Of a stretch of 20,443 bases of DNA, positions 19,374 to 20,443 are shown in pieces; the stretch's first letter is position 1; every line of letters starts with the position of its first letter. Both the position numbers and the translations under genes were made by a program. The notes below the pieces were generated by a model. The model searched no databases, was not told where the DNA came from, and saw only the letters and a list, made by a program, of their open reading frames with translations. Source of the DNA: Larix sibirica (taxonomy: Eukaryota; Streptophyta; Pinopsida; Pinales; Pinaceae); NCBI GenBank assembly GCA_004151065.3, contig NWUY0300007616.1:17149-37591 (forward strand). Direction: 5' to 3'.

Positions 19374-19982
19374 TGTAACACCCCAACATTCGACATTAGT
19401 AAAAGTATAATAATAGTAAAGAAAAGGGTCAAGTAAGATGTAAAAATAAAAAGGAAATGCACAATTGTAATATGCAAAATTAAAAAATTGAGTAAAATAT
19501 AGAAATTTACAATAAAAAGGGGGCAAGATCAAGAGGTGAGGGCTCCAACATTGCTCATTGTTTTAGGGGGTTTGTTGCTTGTTGCGCTATTTTTTGTTGT
19601 TGTGTGTGCATTTGTTAAGAGGGAGGATAACGAGGAGGAGAGGGTGGAACATAGAATGATAGAGAAATAGAGAAAATAGTTAAGGTCTCACTTGGTTGAG
19701 GGACCAGGGGTTGGTTGGGTGGAGAGTCGTCCCCCCACCTGTTGTTGTGGATAGAGAAGTTGTTGCTTGAAGGAGAACATGTAATACATCTAAATTGGTA
19801 AAGTTGGTCATTGATAATGTAAGTAGTGATTCTTCTTTTTGGAATACATATTTAATTTATACTAGTTAATTGAGAGTTATTTAATTGATGTACAATACTT
19901 GATAGATTAGTTCTTTATGAAGTTTTTCTTGTTAAATCTGCCATTTATTTAGGGTTATAAATCTTCTATCTGGGTTGTTACA
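19374..19982 (+). mobile_element. 5' LTR of a retrotransposon, 609 bp
   Basis: It begins TGTAACACCCC and ends GGGTTGTTACA. The terminal TGTAACA and TGTTACA are exact 7-base inverted repeats with canonical TG and CA ends. Two bases after its end lies a complete primer-binding site. Starting with TGTAACACCCC and using initiator tRNA-Met is common among plant Ty3/gypsy chromovirus-type elements; that lineage is inference. Intact ends suggest a relatively young insertion. It could also be the first LTR of a truncated copy, because the second LTR is outside the window. Confidence 0.88.
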
Positions 19983-19984
19983 TT

Positions 19985-19996
19985 TGGTATCAGAGC
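19985..19996 (+). promoter_or_regulatory. Primer-binding site, initiator tRNA-Met
   Basis: TGGTATCAGAGC matches the 3' end complement of plant initiator tRNA-Met at all 12 positions. It begins three bases after the LTR's terminal CA. This is where minus-strand DNA synthesis of the element would start. Confidence 0.93.
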
Positions 19997-20443
19997 AAGG
20001 TTCAAACATTGAGTGGCCTTAAGGGTCAAAGCCACCTAATAGATTTGATTTATTAAACAAATAAGATATTTCTAGAGGTGTTGGGATGTTAGATTCTTGC
20101 TGATATATGCTAGTGGTTTTGTAAATTCTAAGCTAGACTTTGGATTGAAAAGGGCATTTTTTTAAATTAAGCTAGATTCGAGAACCATTTACCATTAAGT
20201 TGCTTCATGGAAAAAATAATGACTTTCTTAGCACTGATACTTATGTATAGTGGCGTTACAATCGTCTTTGTAACCATGCATATGAATGAGTAAAATGGAA
20301 TTATATGGAATGGTAGCCTGAATAGAGGGGTCTTAAATTTTTTTATCTTATAGTTTTAAAGAAAATTTTATTCATATTAATACACGGGGGGTTCACTCAA
20401 TGAACTTGTTACATAGCACGATCGTTCACATGATATTAAAGAA
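19997..20443 (+). mobile_element. Start of retrotransposon internal region, cut by window end
   Basis: This untranslated leader lies downstream of the primer-binding site. No long open frame appears before the window ends, so gag would start beyond 20443 or is decayed. A C-rich/G-rich patch (ACACGGGGGGTTC) occurs near 20383-20395. Confidence 0.6.

Noticed and set aside
19308-19532. Minus-strand 74-codon ORF
   Set aside because: It straddles the start of the plus-strand LTR and is rich in Phe and Tyr from AT-rich DNA, so it is not a gene.
1-20443. CRISPR array, operon, phage or bacterial system
   Set aside because: The tandem repeats lack the short-repeat/unique-spacer pattern. The only gene has GT-AG introns, and the mobile elements are plant LTR retrotransposons and a SINE.

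Overview
This is a piece of a plant nuclear genome, most likely from a large, repeat-rich genome such as a conifer's; that lineage guess is inference. The sequence is AT-rich and gene-poor. The one convincing gene is split by GT-AG introns. LTR retrotransposon debris lies on both sides of it, with primer-binding sites matching plant initiator tRNA-Met. There are no operons, ribosome-binding sites, CRISPR arrays or other prokaryotic features. One unresolved base (N) sits at 691.

Layout. 1-2560 is unassigned sequence with one orphan ORF (142-618), a degenerate 30-bp minisatellite (about 1320-1590) and an LTR-like remnant (about 2100-2560). 2560-3579 is very AT-rich and apparently empty. 3580-5640 reads as a small, decayed minus-strand LTR retrotransposon: two diverged direct repeats, a tRNA-Met-type primer site with two mismatches and a broken minus-strand reading frame. 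It runs into about 1.1 kb of degenerate, G-poor, telomere-like repeat (5641-6722). A tRNA-derived SINE follows (6836-7053). Then come an LTR-like TATA box and poly(A) signal (7763-7898) and a frameshifted gag pseudogene (8542-9195). 9196-12960 has no recognised gene but holds several local direct duplications, including a 209-bp unit repeated without any visible mismatch.

The gene lies at about 12960-16620 on the plus strand. It has a probable non-coding first exon and four coding exons (13448-13870, 15152-15250, 16095-16208, 16423-16575). All three coding introns are in phase 0. The predicted protein has 262 residues: a poly-Gln and low-complexity N-terminus, then a long Ala/Glu/Lys/Arg-rich, probably coiled-coil, C-terminal half. 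I do not recognise its family. Its first coding intron carries about 8.5 copies of a 90-bp minisatellite, and the second contains a perfect 29-bp hairpin and a 54-bp duplication.

Downstream, 16576-19373 is AT-rich and mostly featureless apart from a 35-bp triple repeat and a possible degenerate primer-binding site. 19374-19982 is a well-preserved 609-bp LTR with matching 7-bp inverted termini, followed by a 12/12 tRNA-Met primer site. It marks the left end of a retrotransposon that continues past the window. I found no multi-gene functional system here. The noteworthy material is one unassigned gene and several unusual repeat structures.
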